Origin: an uncultured Fidelibacterota bacterium
Lineage (GTDB): Bacteria > Marinisomatota > Marinisomatia > SCGC-AAA003-L08 > GCA-002707645
NCBI GenBank assembly: GCA_913020255.1
Contig: CAJWAW010000035.1
Span: 1-7,047, forward strand
Direction of reading: 5' to 3'
DNA: 7,047 nt
The notes under the pieces: model-generated
Databases searched by the model: none
Seen by the model: only the letters and a program-made list of their open reading frames with translations
Told to the model about the DNA's origin: nothing
In this document: in pieces, positions 6,791 to 7,047 of the stretch
Layout of the letters: each line of letters begins with the position of its first letter
How positions within the stretch are numbered: the first letter of the stretch is position 1
Translations under genes and position numbers: made by a program

Positions 6791-7047
6791 AATCTATCAG
6801 CTAATTTAGCTCCTATATGTGTTCCATGAACAAAAAACAAAATAAGTAGTGAGTGTATTAAAAATAACAGTTTACTAGAAAGCATTATTCTATTTTTCAA
6901 TGTGAAATATTTTAATATTAATAATATAAAAAATAAAAAAATTGAAATTATCATATGTGTTCCATGAGTTGACCAAACTGGCAATGGATTTTCCATATGA
7001 CCATAAAGTGAATTATCTGTTATAAATCCAGAAACTATAGTTAAAAT
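6787..7047 (-). CDS. C-terminal part of a small integral membrane protein, possibly DUF2231-like (5' end outside window)
   Basis: The reading frame stays open to the right edge, so 86 residues are visible and the true start lies outside the window. The internal ATG at 6996 is therefore unlikely to be the start. The visible part has a short stretch beginning ILTIVSGF, then two hydrophobic helices (about residues 32-49 and 60-76 of the visible part) and a short C-terminal tail ending GAKLADRL. A histidine motif HGTH occurs just before the first helix and again at the end of the second. The pattern of a Gly-containing helix, histidines, two helices and a closing 'G-x-H-[LI]-G-x-K-L' resembles the C-terminal half of DUF2231 membrane proteins, which often sit near cytochrome genes. 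That family assignment is from memory and tentative. The stop (TGA) overlaps the start of the next gene as ATGA, which implies translational coupling. An accessory role in a c-type cytochrome or respiratory system is inferred from position only. Confidence 0.6.
   Translation of the reverse strand: MLTIVSGFITDNSLYGHMENPLPVWSTHGTHMIISIFLFFILLILKYFTLKNRIMLSSKLLFLIHSLLILFFVHGTHIGAKLADRL

Noticed and set aside
6787..6996. A complete 69-residue gene starting at the ATG at 6996
   Set aside because: The frame is open upstream to the window edge and encodes 17 further sensible residues, so this is the tail of a longer gene.

Overview
The window is strongly AT-rich and every real gene reads on the minus strand, so transcription runs from position 7047 towards position 1. 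The best guess for the source is an uncultivated marine bacterium of the Marinimicrobia (SAR406 / Neomarinimicrobiota) type or a relative in the wider Bacteroidota/Fibrobacterota assemblage. This rests on three things: low GC, a secreted beta-helix protein ending in a dockerin-like repeat pair with the 'PCIDAGDP' type of C-terminal motif, and a System II (ResB/CcsA) cytochrome c maturation pair in the long-CcsA form. It is an inference from protein style, not a proven assignment. TGA, TAG and TAA all end genes, so the standard bacterial code applies.

Positions 7047 to 1030 hold six genes packed head to tail with overlaps or gaps of only a few bases, most likely one operon whose promoter lies beyond the right edge. 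In transcription order they are: the C-terminal part of a small membrane protein (DUF2231-like, tentative); a lipoprotein with a conserved glycine-rich/NVNRW motif; a ResB-like heme-handling membrane protein; a 611-residue CcsA with the WWD heme motif and a large N-terminal extracytoplasmic domain; a DUF1295 (steroid-5-alpha-reductase/ICMT-like) membrane enzyme; and a secreted right-handed beta-helix protein with a dockerin-like C-terminus. The ResB and CcsA pair would move heme across the inner membrane and attach it to CXXCH motifs of exported c-type cytochromes. The lipoprotein and the partial membrane protein are probably accessory to the same respiratory system. The last two genes have no obvious link to it.

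After a 159-base gap with weak regulatory signals (871-1029), a further minus-strand gene starts at position 870 behind a good Shine-Dalgarno sequence and is still open at the left edge (290 codons visible). It encodes an exported protein with tandem six-cysteine modules (C-x13-C-x10-C-x13-CC-x-C-GGG) joined by acidic Asp/Gly/Ser linkers built from 9-residue (27-base) units. This gene is the most unusual item here. Its repeats are nearly identical at DNA level and its linkers differ in copy number, which suggests recent repeat recombination in a surface-exposed protein.

No RNA genes, insertion sequences, integrase genes, CRISPR arrays or replication origins were seen.
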